A stretch of 5,656 bases of DNA from an uncultured Eubacterium sp. (GTDB lineage Bacteria; Bacillota; Clostridia; Eubacteriales; Eubacteriaceae): NCBI GenBank assembly GCA_902784045.1, contig CACZTE010000103.1:1-5656 (forward strand), written 5' to 3'. Positions 1 to 5,656 of the stretch are shown here, in pieces. A program made the position numbers and the translations under genes. The notes under the pieces were generated by a model, which was given only the letters and a program-made list of their open reading frames with translations, ran no database searches and had not been told where the DNA came from. Position 1 is the first letter of the stretch, and each line of letters begins with the position of its first letter.

Positions 1-64
1 GTAAACGCACACGGGCGACGGAAGTCTTTCTTCTTCCTGTTCCAAAATATTGTACTTTTGCCAT
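1..64 (-). CDS. rpsI: 30S ribosomal protein S9, N-terminal 21 codons (cut by window edge)
   Basis: S9 is a component of the small ribosomal subunit whose C-terminal tail reaches the P-site tRNA; that tail lies outside the window. The visible translation begins MAKVQYFGTGRRKTSVARVR, which is the characteristic S9 N-terminus (YxGTGRRKxSVARV). The ATG at 62-64 is preceded by a strong Shine-Dalgarno sequence, GGGAGGT (73-79), with 8 bases to the start codon. It begins 20 bases after the rplM stop codon, the usual rplM-rpsI operon, so it should share the rplM promoter and leader. The gene continues beyond base 1 of the window and nothing suggests that it is broken. Confidence 0.95.
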   Translation of the reverse strand, partial: MAKVQYFGTGRRKTSVARVRL

Positions 65-84
65 AATGTATTACCTCCCGTCTG

Positions 85-522
85 TTAAATTGAAAGTTCT
101 TCCGGCTGTTGTGCCGCATGCGGATGATCGGGACCGGAATAAACGCGAAGTTTTTTCATCACCGCATCGCCCAAAGGACCGTGAGGCACCATACCGCGAA
201 CCGCGTGATAAACAACGACTTCCGGTTTTTCCTGCATCATTCTGCGATATGTGACTTCTTTGAGGCCACCCGGATAACCGGAAAATGTTTTATACACTTT
301 TTGATCAAGTTTTTTGCCGGTGAGTTTGACCTTATCGGCATTAACAATAACCACATAATCTCCGCAATCCACGTGGGGTGTAAAGAACGGTTTATTCTTC
401 CCGCGCAAAATTGTGGCCACTTCCGTTGCCAGACGTCCAAGTACTTTATCGGTGGCGTCAACAACAAACCATTTATGTTCGACTTCCTGAGACTTAGCCA
501 TTTTTGTGGCATTCGCATTCAT
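85..522 (-). CDS. rplM: 50S ribosomal protein L13
   Basis: L13 is an early-assembly protein of the large ribosomal subunit that binds 23S rRNA. The 145-residue product has the family's usual length (about 142-147). It shows the expected landmarks: KWFVVDATDKVLGRLATEVA (residues 17-36), the TPHVDCGDYVVIVNADKV stretch (48-65), TGKKL (68-72), the PROSITE-type L13 signature VRGMVPHGPLG (108-118), and a C-terminal HPHAAQQPE. The ATG at 520-522 is chosen because a near-perfect Shine-Dalgarno site (AGGAGGT, 530-536) lies 7 bases upstream. A second in-frame ATG at codon 8 lacks such a site. The gene is first in the rplM-rpsI unit, with its own promoter and a structured leader in the 178 bases after truA. 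Known biology in Bacillus and relatives is feedback control through this leader; that it applies here is inferred. Confidence 0.97.
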   Translation of the reverse strand: MNANATKMAKSQEVEHKWFVVDATDKVLGRLATEVATILRGKNKPFFTPHVDCGDYVVIVNADKVKLTGKKLDQKVYKTFSGYPGGLKEVTYRRMMQEKPEVVVYHAVRGMVPHGPLGDAVMKKLRVYSGPDHPHAAQQPEELSI

Positions 523-628
523 CTTAGGAACCTCCTTTGCCTAATAAACTATTTTTCGGATGCGCGGATAAAAGTGGGGGATTATCCGGCCATGCTGTAT
601 CGGGGCTTTTGATACAGGACATCCAAAT
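523..628 (-). promoter_or_regulatory. Structured 5' leader of rplM-rpsI, probable L13 autoregulatory leader
   Basis: By eye the transcript folds into a three-way junction. The closing stem P1 pairs UUUGGAUG (627-620) with CAUCCGAA (562-555), 8 bp including one U-G pair. Hairpin P2 pairs CUGUAUC (617-611) with GAUACAG (601-595), 7 perfect bp, with a 9-base loop AAAAGCCCC. Hairpin P3 pairs CGGAUAA (588-582) with UUAUCCG (571-565), 7 perfect bp, with a 10-base loop UCCCCCACUU. Both loops are C-rich. About 20 bases later the Shine-Dalgarno AGGAGG lies in the loop of a small 5-bp hairpin (544-540 with 528-524). Firmicutes are known to carry an autoregulatory L13 leader (Rfam L13_leader) in exactly this position. 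The match to that family is inferred from position and fold, not from a covariance search. There is no U-tract after P1, P2 or P3, so control at translation is more likely than attenuation. Confidence 0.72.
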
Positions 629-631
629 GAT

Positions 632-661
632 ATTTTAGACGAAACACACTGATAATGTCAA
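632..661 (-). promoter_or_regulatory. Sigma-A-type promoter of rplM-rpsI
   Basis: On the minus strand a perfect -35 box TTGACA (661-656) is followed after 18 bases by a -10 box TAAAAT (637-632), one mismatch from TATAAT. The expected start, 6-8 bases past the -10 box, falls around 624-626, where the first purines are GG at 624-623. The transcript would therefore begin almost exactly at the first strand of the leader stem P1, which supports both calls. It lies in the truA-rplM spacer, 40 bases after the truA stop codon. Readthrough from truA may add to expression, since no terminator is visible after truA. Confidence 0.82.
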
Positions 662-700
662 TCATTTTTTTACATTATATGAAATAAATCAGAAAAATTT

Positions 701-1465
701 TCACTCATCTGATTCATAAATCACTTTTTCCATAATCAGCCCTTTGGCCGGCGCGGTTTTCCCCGCTTTTAACCTATCACGCAATGCCAAAATAGAAGGC
801 ATTTCATCCACTTCCCGCATCCCCATACCGATTTCCGAAAGGGTTCCGACAATGATGCGTACCATATGATATAAAAAGCCGTCTCCTTTAAAAGTCAAAA
901 TGATAAACTGGTCTTGTTCTTTAATATCAATCGCTTCGATAGTCCGCACCGTATCTTTCACAGAGCTTCCCGAGGCCATAAAGCATCTAAAGTCATGTTC
1001 ACCAATCAAACATCGCGAAGCTGCGATCATTTTATCGATATTTAGAGGATATCGCAAATGCCATGCCAAATCCGAAAACAGCGGATTATAGACCTCTCCC
1101 GTATCGATACGATAGCTGTAAATCTTTCCTTTAGCGCAAAAACGGCTGTGAAACGTCTTAGAAACTTGTTCACTTGCAACAATGCGGATATCGCCAGGCA
1201 GATTCGCATTGAGTGCCGGTGCAAATCGTTCAGCGGGAATAGATGAGTCTGTGAAAAAATTCGCCGTTTGTCCCAAAGCGTGCACACCGGCATCCGTTCT
1301 GCCGGCACCATAAACAGTCGTGTCTTCTCCGGTTACCGTTTTGATAGCGGCTTTTACAGTCGCTTCCACGGTTATCGCGTTTTTCTGAATCTGCCACCCC
1401 GCGTAATGTGTTCCTTTATACGCTATAACAAGTCTGATATTGCGTTTTTTAACTGAATTACTCAT
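701..1465 (-). CDS. truA: tRNA pseudouridine synthase A
   Basis: TruA isomerises uridine to pseudouridine at positions 38-40 in the anticodon stem-loop of many tRNAs, in the cytoplasm. The 254-residue product has the usual family length. It shows YKGTHYAGWQ (16-25), the catalytic motif GAGRTDAGVHALGQ with the nucleophile Asp58, FHSRFCAKGKIYSYRI (105-120) with the conserved active-site tyrosine region, and GDGFLYHMVR (194-203), all hallmarks of TruA. The ATG at 1463-1465 is 12 bases after the ecfT stop. There is no recognisable Shine-Dalgarno sequence in that gap (it reads AACAGCUUAAAA), so translation probably depends on ribosomes arriving from ecfT. No better start was found. truA after ecfT is the standard Firmicutes order. 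The gene appears intact, and no terminator follows it. Confidence 0.96.
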   Translation of the reverse strand: MSNSVKKRNIRLVIAYKGTHYAGWQIQKNAITVEATVKAAIKTVTGEDTTVYGAGRTDAGVHALGQTANFFTDSSIPAERFAPALNANLPGDIRIVASEQVSKTFHSRFCAKGKIYSYRIDTGEVYNPLFSDLAWHLRYPLNIDKMIAASRCLIGEHDFRCFMASGSSVKDTVRTIEAIDIKEQDQFIILTFKGDGFLYHMVRIIVGTLSEIGMGMREVDEMPSILALRDRLKAGKTAPAKGLIMEKVIYESDE

Positions 1466-1477
1466 TTTTAAGCTGTT

Positions 1478-2302
1478 CTAATTAAACGGAAAGGGAAGCG
1501 GCAAAGGTAGCTTATTCGCCGCGATAATCACCGCCGTAAACAACACAAAGACAACCAACGCCCAGGCGTCAAGCTTTGTCATTTTAAGCACCTTCATCCG
1601 AGTCCGGTTTTCTCCGCCGCGGTAGCACCTGGCTTCCATCGCCGTAGCAAGCTCATCTGCCCGTCTGAACGCCGAGACAAACAGCGGCACCATAATCGGA
1701 ACCAATGCTTTCGCTCTGGAAATGAGATTTCCGGTTTCAAAATCGGCGCCTCTGGCTTTTTGTGCTTTAATGATTTTGTCTGTTTCTTCCATCAACGTCG
1801 GAATAAAGCGCAACGCGATGGACATCATCATGGACAATTCATGGGCAAAGCGTTTGAGACCCGGTATCAATCGAAGACCGTATTCCATGCCGTCTGTTAA
1901 ATCCATCGGCGTTGTGGCCAGCGTCATCACACTTGTTCCCGCAACCAATAGAATTAATCGCACAGCCATATAAATAGATACGGCAATCCCTTCTTTTGTA
2001 ATTGTCAAGATGCCAAATTTGGCAATCGCTGTTCCCGGTGTCATAAACACATTCAGTATCATCGTAAAACAGATGATAAAAATAATGCCTCTAAGCCCTC
2101 TCAAAACATATGAAAAAGGAATTTTAGAAATCAAAATGACAACGGTGATAAAAACAGCCGCCGCCAAATATCCCCATAGATTCTGTACGAAAAACAGCAA
2201 CACAATATAGCCCAAAGTAAATAGTATTTTTGTTCTCGGGTCAAGTCTGTGAATTACCGAACCCGTTGGATAATACTGACCGATGGTAATATCTTTAAAC
2301 AC
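1478..2302 (-). CDS. ecfT: ECF transporter transmembrane protein EcfT
   Basis: EcfT is the membrane scaffold of energy-coupling factor transporters. It joins the ATPase pair EcfA1-EcfA2 to interchangeable substrate-binding S components for vitamins or metal ions. The 274-residue protein (usual length about 265) has an N-terminal HRLDPRTKI motif (18-26) and hydrophobic segments at roughly 26-40, 43-59, 71-88, 107-130 and 246-262. The cytosolic region holds both coupling motifs: ARG in QKARGADF (183-185) and ARC in AMEARCYRGG (224-226). The second reads Ala-Arg-Cys instead of Ala-Arg-Gly, a variant I recall as common in clostridial-type EcfT. The tail is proline-rich (KLPLPLPFPFN). The start is a GTG at 2300-2302, supported by GGAGG (2311-2315) 8 bases upstream, and it overlaps the end of ecfA2 by 8 bases, indicating translational coupling. 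Confidence 0.95.
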   Translation of the reverse strand: MFKDITIGQYYPTGSVIHRLDPRTKILFTLGYIVLLFFVQNLWGYLAAAVFITVVILISKIPFSYVLRGLRGIIFIICFTMILNVFMTPGTAIAKFGILTITKEGIAVSIYMAVRLILLVAGTSVMTLATTPMDLTDGMEYGLRLIPGLKRFAHELSMMMSIALRFIPTLMEETDKIIKAQKARGADFETGNLISRAKALVPIMVPLFVSAFRRADELATAMEARCYRGGENRTRMKVLKMTKLDAWALVVFVLFTAVIIAANKLPLPLPFPFN

Positions 2303-3158
2303 GATGAGGTCCTCCGAGCACTTGATCTATGGCCTTTGCAGCATCCTCCACGGTGAAAATATCATCGGGGATCTCCGGATATTTAATCCGAAGTTTTTTG
2401 ATTAAATACGATATTTCAGGCGCGGCCAAGCCGATTTTTTCAAGGGTCTCCACTTCTCTGAAAACAGAAGCTGGCGTATCAAAAAAGACTTTTTCGCCTT
2501 TGTGTAGCACCAGTATTCTATCGGCAATACGGCTGATATCCTCCATACTGTGGGAAACCAAAATAACCGTCATCTTTTTTTCTTCGTGAAGTATTTTGAT
2601 TTGACGCAAGATTTCGTTCCGGCCGTGAGGATCCAGCCCCGCTGTCGGCTCATCCAAAATGAGAATTTTGGGTTCCATCGCGACGACACCGGCAATGGCT
2701 ACACGCCTCATTTGACCGCCGGAGAGCGAAAATGGCGATTTATCAAGAATGGTTTCGGGTAGCCCAACAAGCGCGACAGCATCCCGAACACGCCTGTCAA
2801 TGGTTTTTTCATCCAGCTTGAGATTTTTGGGGCCGAAAGCCACATCTTTATAAACCGTCTCCTCAAAAAGTTGATGCTCCGGATATTGAAACACAAGGCC
2901 TACCGCGTGTCTTAAAGCGATCATGTCTTTTTTCTTTTGCGCGAAGACATCTTTTCCATCAATAAACACGGTTCCCGATGTCGGCTTTAAAATGCCGTTT
3001 AGATGTTGAATCAATGTTGATTTTCCGGAGCCGGTATGTCCAATGAGTCCTATGAATTCCCCGTTATCAATCACGGCGTCAATGTCCTTAAGAGCAACCG
3101 ATTCAAAAGGACTGCCTTTGGAATAAATATGAGAAAGCTGTTTTATTTCAAGTGCCAT
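2295..3158 (-). CDS. ecfA2: ECF transporter ATP-binding protein EcfA2
   Basis: This is the second cytoplasmic ABC ATPase of the energy-coupling factor module; with EcfA1 it forms the heterodimer that drives vitamin or metal uptake through EcfT. In the 287 residues one sees Walker A GHTGSGKST (40-48), the Q-loop FQYPEHQLF with Gln91, the signature LSGGQ (145-149), Walker B ILILDEP with Asp169 and Glu170, the D-loop AGLD (173-176), and the switch His203 in VSHSM. All catalytic residues are present. The C-terminal extension after about residue 235 is typical of the EcfA/CbiO family. FQYPEHQLFEETV and the ALEIKQLSHIY start fit the EcfA2 rather than the EcfA1 branch. The ATG at 3156-3158 overlaps the end of ecfA1 by 16 bases and has GGAGAG (3162-3167) just upstream. 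Confidence 0.95.
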   Translation of the reverse strand: MALEIKQLSHIYSKGSPFESVALKDIDAVIDNGEFIGLIGHTGSGKSTLIQHLNGILKPTSGTVFIDGKDVFAQKKKDMIALRHAVGLVFQYPEHQLFEETVYKDVAFGPKNLKLDEKTIDRRVRDAVALVGLPETILDKSPFSLSGGQMRRVAIAGVVAMEPKILILDEPTAGLDPHGRNEILRQIKILHEEKKMTVILVSHSMEDISRIADRILVLHKGEKVFFDTPASVFREVETLEKIGLAAPEISYLIKKLRIKYPEIPDDIFTVEDAAKAIDQVLGGPHRV

Positions 3159-3985
3159 ATGCTCTCCGCCATTTCATCAATTGTTAACACATCAGCCGGA
3201 ATATCATATCCCTTTTGCCTGAGCGCGTATGAAAGTTCCGTCATCTGCGGTACATCCAGTCCGATTTGATGCAGTTTATCAACCTGACAAAACACTTCCT
3301 TCGGTGTTCCTTCCATCACAATACGTCCATGATCCAAAACGATAATGCGGTCAGCATTTGTCAGTTCTGTCATATAGTGTGTAATATGAAGAACTGTCAT
3401 TTTTTGTTCTTGATTGAGTTTACCGATTGTTGACATGACATCTTTTCGACCGAAAGGATCGAGCATCGCCGTCGGCTCATCAAAAATAATACACTCCGGC
3501 GCCATCGCCAGAATACCCGCTATAGCTATGCGCTGCTTTTGCCCACCGGAAAGCTGATGCGGTTTTTTTGTCCGAAAATCATACATATCAACTGTATTTA
3601 ATGCTTCGTCCACCCGCATGCGGATTTCTTCAGAAGGTACACCTAAGTTTTCCGGTCCGAAGGCCACATCATCTTCCACAATAGTTGCTACGAGCTGATT
3701 ATCCGGATTTTGAAAAACCATACCGGCAGTCTGCCTGATATCCCATATCCGTGTCTCATCTTTGGTGTTATGGCCAGCAATGAACACATCACCAGAAGTC
3801 GGCATAATTATAGCATTTAATAATTTTGCCAATGTAGACTTTCCGGAACCGTTATGACCGATAATTCCAAGAAATTCGCCTTTTTTAACACTGAATGAAA
3901 CATCAAAAAGCGCTTGCTCGGCGGGATGATCCTCGGTTGCGGGATAGATATAATTTAGATTTTTGACTTCTATCAAATTTTCCAT
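3143..3985 (-). CDS. ecfA1: ECF transporter ATP-binding protein EcfA1
   Basis: This is the first ATPase of the energy-coupling factor module, cytoplasmic, partner of EcfA2 and EcfT. The 280 residues contain an A-loop-like YIYP (12-15), Walker A GHNGSGKST (43-51), the Q-loop FQNPDNQLVATIVEDDVAFG (91-110), signature LSGGQ (145-149), Walker B CIIFDEP with Asp169 and Glu170, D-loop AMLD (173-176), and switch His203 in ITHYM. FQNPDNQ and ITHYMTE are typical of EcfA1. The gene follows an intrinsic terminator, so it begins a new unit with ecfA2, ecfT and truA. Its start is odd: no Shine-Dalgarno sequence precedes the ATG at 3983-3985 (the upstream bases are AT-rich), and no strong promoter is visible in the 31 bases between the terminator and the start. 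The N-terminus aligns with the family expectation, so the start is still preferred. Confidence 0.94.
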   Translation of the reverse strand: MENLIEVKNLNYIYPATEDHPAEQALFDVSFSVKKGEFLGIIGHNGSGKSTLAKLLNAIIMPTSGDVFIAGHNTKDETRIWDIRQTAGMVFQNPDNQLVATIVEDDVAFGPENLGVPSEEIRMRVDEALNTVDMYDFRTKKPHQLSGGQKQRIAIAGILAMAPECIIFDEPTAMLDPFGRKDVMSTIGKLNQEQKMTVLHITHYMTELTNADRIIVLDHGRIVMEGTPKEVFCQVDKLHQIGLDVPQMTELSYALRQKGYDIPADVLTIDEMAESIWHLK

Positions 3986-4011
3986 ATCGTTATTAGTAGA
4001 TATATAATAAG

Positions 4012-4044
4012 AAAAAAGAGGTTAAACCCTTCGGTCTAACCTCT
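4012..4044 (-). terminator. Intrinsic terminator after rplQ
   Basis: On the minus strand, GAGGUUAGACC (4043-4033) pairs with GGUUUAACCUC (4028-4018), an 11-bp stem with a single G-U pair and a 4-base loop GAAG; one further U-A pair (4044 with 4017) is possible. It is followed directly by a run of six U (4017-4012). It starts 22 bases after the rplQ stop codon. This is a clear Rho-independent terminator closing the rpoA-rplQ unit and separating it from the ecf genes. The plus strand also has a short T-run (4048-4052), but no plus-strand gene would use it. Confidence 0.92.
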
Positions 4045-4065
4045 CGATTTTTAATCGTATGCCGA

Positions 4066-4407
4066 CTAGACGAGTTCAATCACAGCCAGCTCTGCTGCAT
4101 CGCCTCTGCGTGGCCCGATGCGATAAATGCGGGTGTAACCACCCTGACGATCTTTGTATTTCGGCGCCACATCTTCAAATAATTTTGTGACGACATCTTC
4201 TTTGGTGATATAAGACAATGCTTGTCTTCTGGCGTGTAAATCGCCGCGTTTGCCCAAAGTAATCATTTTTTCCGTCACGCGTCTGACTTCTTTGGCACGG
4301 TCAACTGTTGTTTCAATTTTTCCGTGTTCCAAAAGAGAAGTTGTCAGGTTGCGTAACATGGCTTTTCTTTGATCACTGGGACGTCCTAATTTTCTATATC
4401 CAGCCAT
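4066..4407 (-). CDS. rplQ: 50S ribosomal protein L17
   Basis: L17 is a large-subunit protein located near the exit of the peptide tunnel. The product has 113 residues, the short form usual in Firmicutes (about 112-120). It opens with MAGYRKLGRPSDQRKAMLRN, followed by TSLLEHGKIETTVDRAKEVR (28-47), and has the conserved GGYTRIYRIGPRRGDAAELAVIEL end, all diagnostic of L17. The ATG at 4405-4407 has AAGGAG (4413-4418) 5 bases upstream. It follows rpoA, as in nearly all Firmicutes, but after a 236-base spacer, much longer than the few tens of bases I would expect. An intrinsic terminator lies just downstream. The gene appears complete. Confidence 0.97.
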   Translation of the reverse strand: MAGYRKLGRPSDQRKAMLRNLTTSLLEHGKIETTVDRAKEVRRVTEKMITLGKRGDLHARRQALSYITKEDVVTKLFEDVAPKYKDRQGGYTRIYRIGPRRGDAAELAVIELV

Positions 4408-4643
4408 TATTTCTCCTTTGCCTTCCTGATTCGGCTCATTAAAAGTGAGAATCTAATCATGCGAAGCATTCCATGTTCAGACCTTTTAACGAATTTGCGG
4501 TTAACCATATTGCGCGTTTTATGTTTCCAATTATACATTATGCTTGTACAGATCATTTCAACGCTTTTATCGACATTTTACCGAGCAAGGCTTTAAACCA
4601 ACCGAATCGTTTGTTTAAGATTTCACCGAATGGTTTTACGGTA
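4408..4643 (-). other. Long rpoA-rplQ spacer with possible RNA hairpins
   Basis: This 236-base stretch has no gene I can support. On the minus-strand transcript a first hairpin pairs UUAAAC (4618-4613) with GUUUAA (4598-4593), then after one A-G mismatch AAC with GUU, around a loop GAUUCG. A second hairpin just before the rplQ ribosome binding site pairs GAUUCUCA (4453-4446) with UGAG and AAUC (within 4438-4428), with a small bulge. Neither has a U-tract, so they are not obvious terminators. A promoter-like TTGAAA (4561-4556) and TATAAT (4535-4530) lie between them, but the 20-base spacing is poor. The motif ATTCGGT occurs twice near the rpoA end. A 43-codon reading frame (4538-4407) also lies here. 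Confidence 0.4.
4530..4561 (-). promoter_or_regulatory. Possible weak promoter upstream of rplQ
   Basis: A perfect -10 hexamer TATAAT (4535-4530) is preceded by TTGAAA (4561-4556). The spacer is 20 bases, longer than the preferred 16-18, and there is no proper extended -10 (TG directly abuts the hexamer). In AT-rich intergenic DNA such a match arises easily by chance. If active it would give rplQ an extra start independent of rpoA. Confidence 0.22.
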
Positions 4644-5615
4644 TTAATCTTTTGGTTTTTCTTCCTGACTGAGAGACAAACCGATTTCCGCGAGCTTATG
4701 CTTGATTTCGTTTAATGATTTGCGTCCTAAATTGCGGACTTTAATCATGTCTTCTTCGGTTTTTTGTGTCAGTTTTTCAACCGTGTCAATATTTGCACGT
4801 CTCAGACAATTGCTTGAACGGACGGACAATTCCAATTCTTCAATCGACATTTCGCGGATGCGGTCATTTTGATCAACTTCTTTTTCATCTTTAATTTCAA
4901 CAATACTCACGGTATCCGTCAAATTGATGAAAAGATTTAAATGCTTGTTAAGCACTTGAGCCGCAAATGACAATGCTTCTTCCGGAGTTTTTGTGCCATC
5001 GGTCCAAACTTCCAAAATCAGTTTATCATAATTGATATCCTGACCGTGACGTGTATCTTCAACACGGAAATTCACTTTTCGAATCGGTGAGAAAATTGAA
5101 TCCATCGGAATGGTCCCGGCGGGCATACCATCGTATTTATTCTTTTCGGAAGGTACATAGCCGCGCCCGGTTTGAATAAGCATTTCCATATGCAATTCAG
5201 CATCACTGGCCATAGTGCATATATGCATATCATCGTTGACAATCTCAACATCTGCGTCTGTTTGTATGTCGGCTGCTGTGATTTCGCCTTCACCGAAAGC
5301 ATCAATTCGCAATGTGCGTGTTTCATCGGTATACATCTTGGCACAAAGGCCTTTGAGATTTAACAGAATTTCGATGACATCTTCTTTGATTCCGGGAATC
5401 GTCGTAAACTCGTTGACCACGCCTTCAATTTTCACACTGGTAATGGCAACGCCGGGCAGAGAAGATAGCATAATTCTTCTAAGACTGTTGCCGAGCGTTG
5501 TACCATATCCTCTTTCCAATGGTTCGACGATAAATTTTCCGTAAGTGTTATCTTCGGTTTTATCTACGGTGTCGATTCTTATTTTATCAAATTCGATTCT
5601 ATTGGATTCAATCAT
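4644..5615 (-). CDS. rpoA: DNA-directed RNA polymerase subunit alpha
   Basis: The alpha subunit dimerises to nucleate assembly of RNA polymerase, and its C-terminal domain contacts promoter UP elements and activators. The 323 residues match the usual 310-330. The N-terminal domain shows KFIVEPLERGYGTTLGNSLR (27-46) followed by RIMLSSLPG, then GRGYVPSEKN (150-159), MDSIFSPIRKVNF (171-183) and LEVWTDGTKTPEEAL (201-215). A flexible acidic linker (about 241-255) leads to the C-terminal domain (about 256-318) with VRSSNCL, where Arg266 and Asn269 match the DNA-binding Arg265 and Asn268 of E. coli, and NLGRKSLNEIK (295-305) of the helix-hairpin-helix. The ATG at 5613-5615 has AGGAGGG (5627-5633) 11 bases upstream. 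The remaining bases to the window edge show no recognisable end of an upstream gene such as rpsD or rpsK. Confidence 0.98.
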   Translation of the reverse strand: MIESNRIEFDKIRIDTVDKTEDNTYGKFIVEPLERGYGTTLGNSLRRIMLSSLPGVAITSVKIEGVVNEFTTIPGIKEDVIEILLNLKGLCAKMYTDETRTLRIDAFGEGEITAADIQTDADVEIVNDDMHICTMASDAELHMEMLIQTGRGYVPSEKNKYDGMPAGTIPMDSIFSPIRKVNFRVEDTRHGQDINYDKLILEVWTDGTKTPEEALSFAAQVLNKHLNLFINLTDTVSIVEIKDEKEVDQNDRIREMSIEELELSVRSSNCLRRANIDTVEKLTQKTEEDMIKVRNLGRKSLNEIKHKLAEIGLSLSQEEKPKD

Positions 5616-5656
5616 TAAAATCTAAACCCTCCTAAATTCTTTCAAAACGACCAAAA

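Noticed and set aside
237..518. 93-codon frame on the minus strand inside rplM
   Set aside because: It lies in another frame entirely inside a well-conserved ribosomal protein gene and has no ribosome binding site.
109..612. 167-codon plus-strand frame antisense to rplM
   Set aside because: A shadow frame covering rplM and its leader on the opposite strand, with no promoter, no Shine-Dalgarno and no recognisable domain.
3986..4011. Vitamin or metal riboswitch in front of the ECF genes
   Set aside because: The gap is only 26 bases of AT-rich sequence, too short for any known riboswitch. The ECF module here is the shared type, which is not usually riboswitch controlled.
4553..4680. Minus-strand frame shifted by +1 relative to rpoA, continuing past the rpoA stop (lysine-rich, ending at the TGA 4555-4553)
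   Set aside because: No start codon or ribosome binding site. RpoA itself is full length with a normal C-terminus, so there is no reason to see a frameshifted extension.
4473..4715. 80-codon plus-strand reading frame across the rpoA-rplQ spacer and the rpoA 3' end
   Set aside because: It has no Shine-Dalgarno site, runs antisense into the conserved rpoA C-terminal coding region, and its product is not recognisable. Best explained as an open frame opposite rpoA and AT-rich spacer.
1..5656. CRISPR array, insertion sequence, tRNA or rRNA gene, defence or phage genes
   Set aside because: No direct repeat array, transposase, cloverleaf-like sequence or phage-type protein was seen. The conserved genes fill the window in one direction.

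Overview
All genes in this window lie on the minus strand, so biological order runs from the right edge to the left: rpoA, rplQ, ecfA1, ecfA2, ecfT, truA, rplM, and the first 21 codons of rpsI. This is the well-known downstream end of the ribosomal-protein/RNA polymerase alpha supercluster of Firmicutes. There the shared energising module of the energy-coupling factor (ECF) vitamin/metal transporters and the tRNA pseudouridine synthase truA sit between rplQ and rplM-rpsI. Strong AGGAGG-type Shine-Dalgarno sites, AT-rich spacers and low-to-medium GC genes agree with a Firmicute. A lineage such as Negativicutes (Dialister/Megasphaera/Veillonella-like) is possible from the flavour of the proteins, but this is a guess that I could not test.

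Right part (about 4066-5656): rpoA (RNA polymerase alpha) and rplQ (ribosomal protein L17), separated by an unusually long spacer of 236 bases. The spacer holds two possible RNA hairpins, a promoter-like sequence and a doubtful 43-codon reading frame. A textbook intrinsic terminator follows rplQ and closes this transcription unit.

Middle part (about 701-3985): ecfA1 and ecfA2 (two ABC ATPases), ecfT (transmembrane coupling protein) and truA. The three ecf genes overlap each other by 16 and 8 bases, and truA follows after 12 bases, so they look like one co-transcribed and translationally coupled unit. The two ATPases and EcfT form the energising module that pairs with substrate-binding S components; none is encoded here, as expected of a shared (group II) module. 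ecfA1 has no visible Shine-Dalgarno site and no convincing promoter.

Left part (1-700): a strong sigma-A-type promoter (TTGACA, 18-base spacer, TAAAAT) lies between truA and rplM. It is followed by a leader that folds on paper into a compact three-way junction starting at the predicted transcription start. This is the position of the known autoregulatory L13 leader of Firmicutes. rplM (L13) and rpsI (S9, cut by the window edge) follow with strong ribosome binding sites.

The protein-coding content is conserved housekeeping machinery and I see no new protein system. The points worth a second look are in the non-coding DNA: the rplM leader, the long rpoA-rplQ spacer, and the start region of ecfA1.
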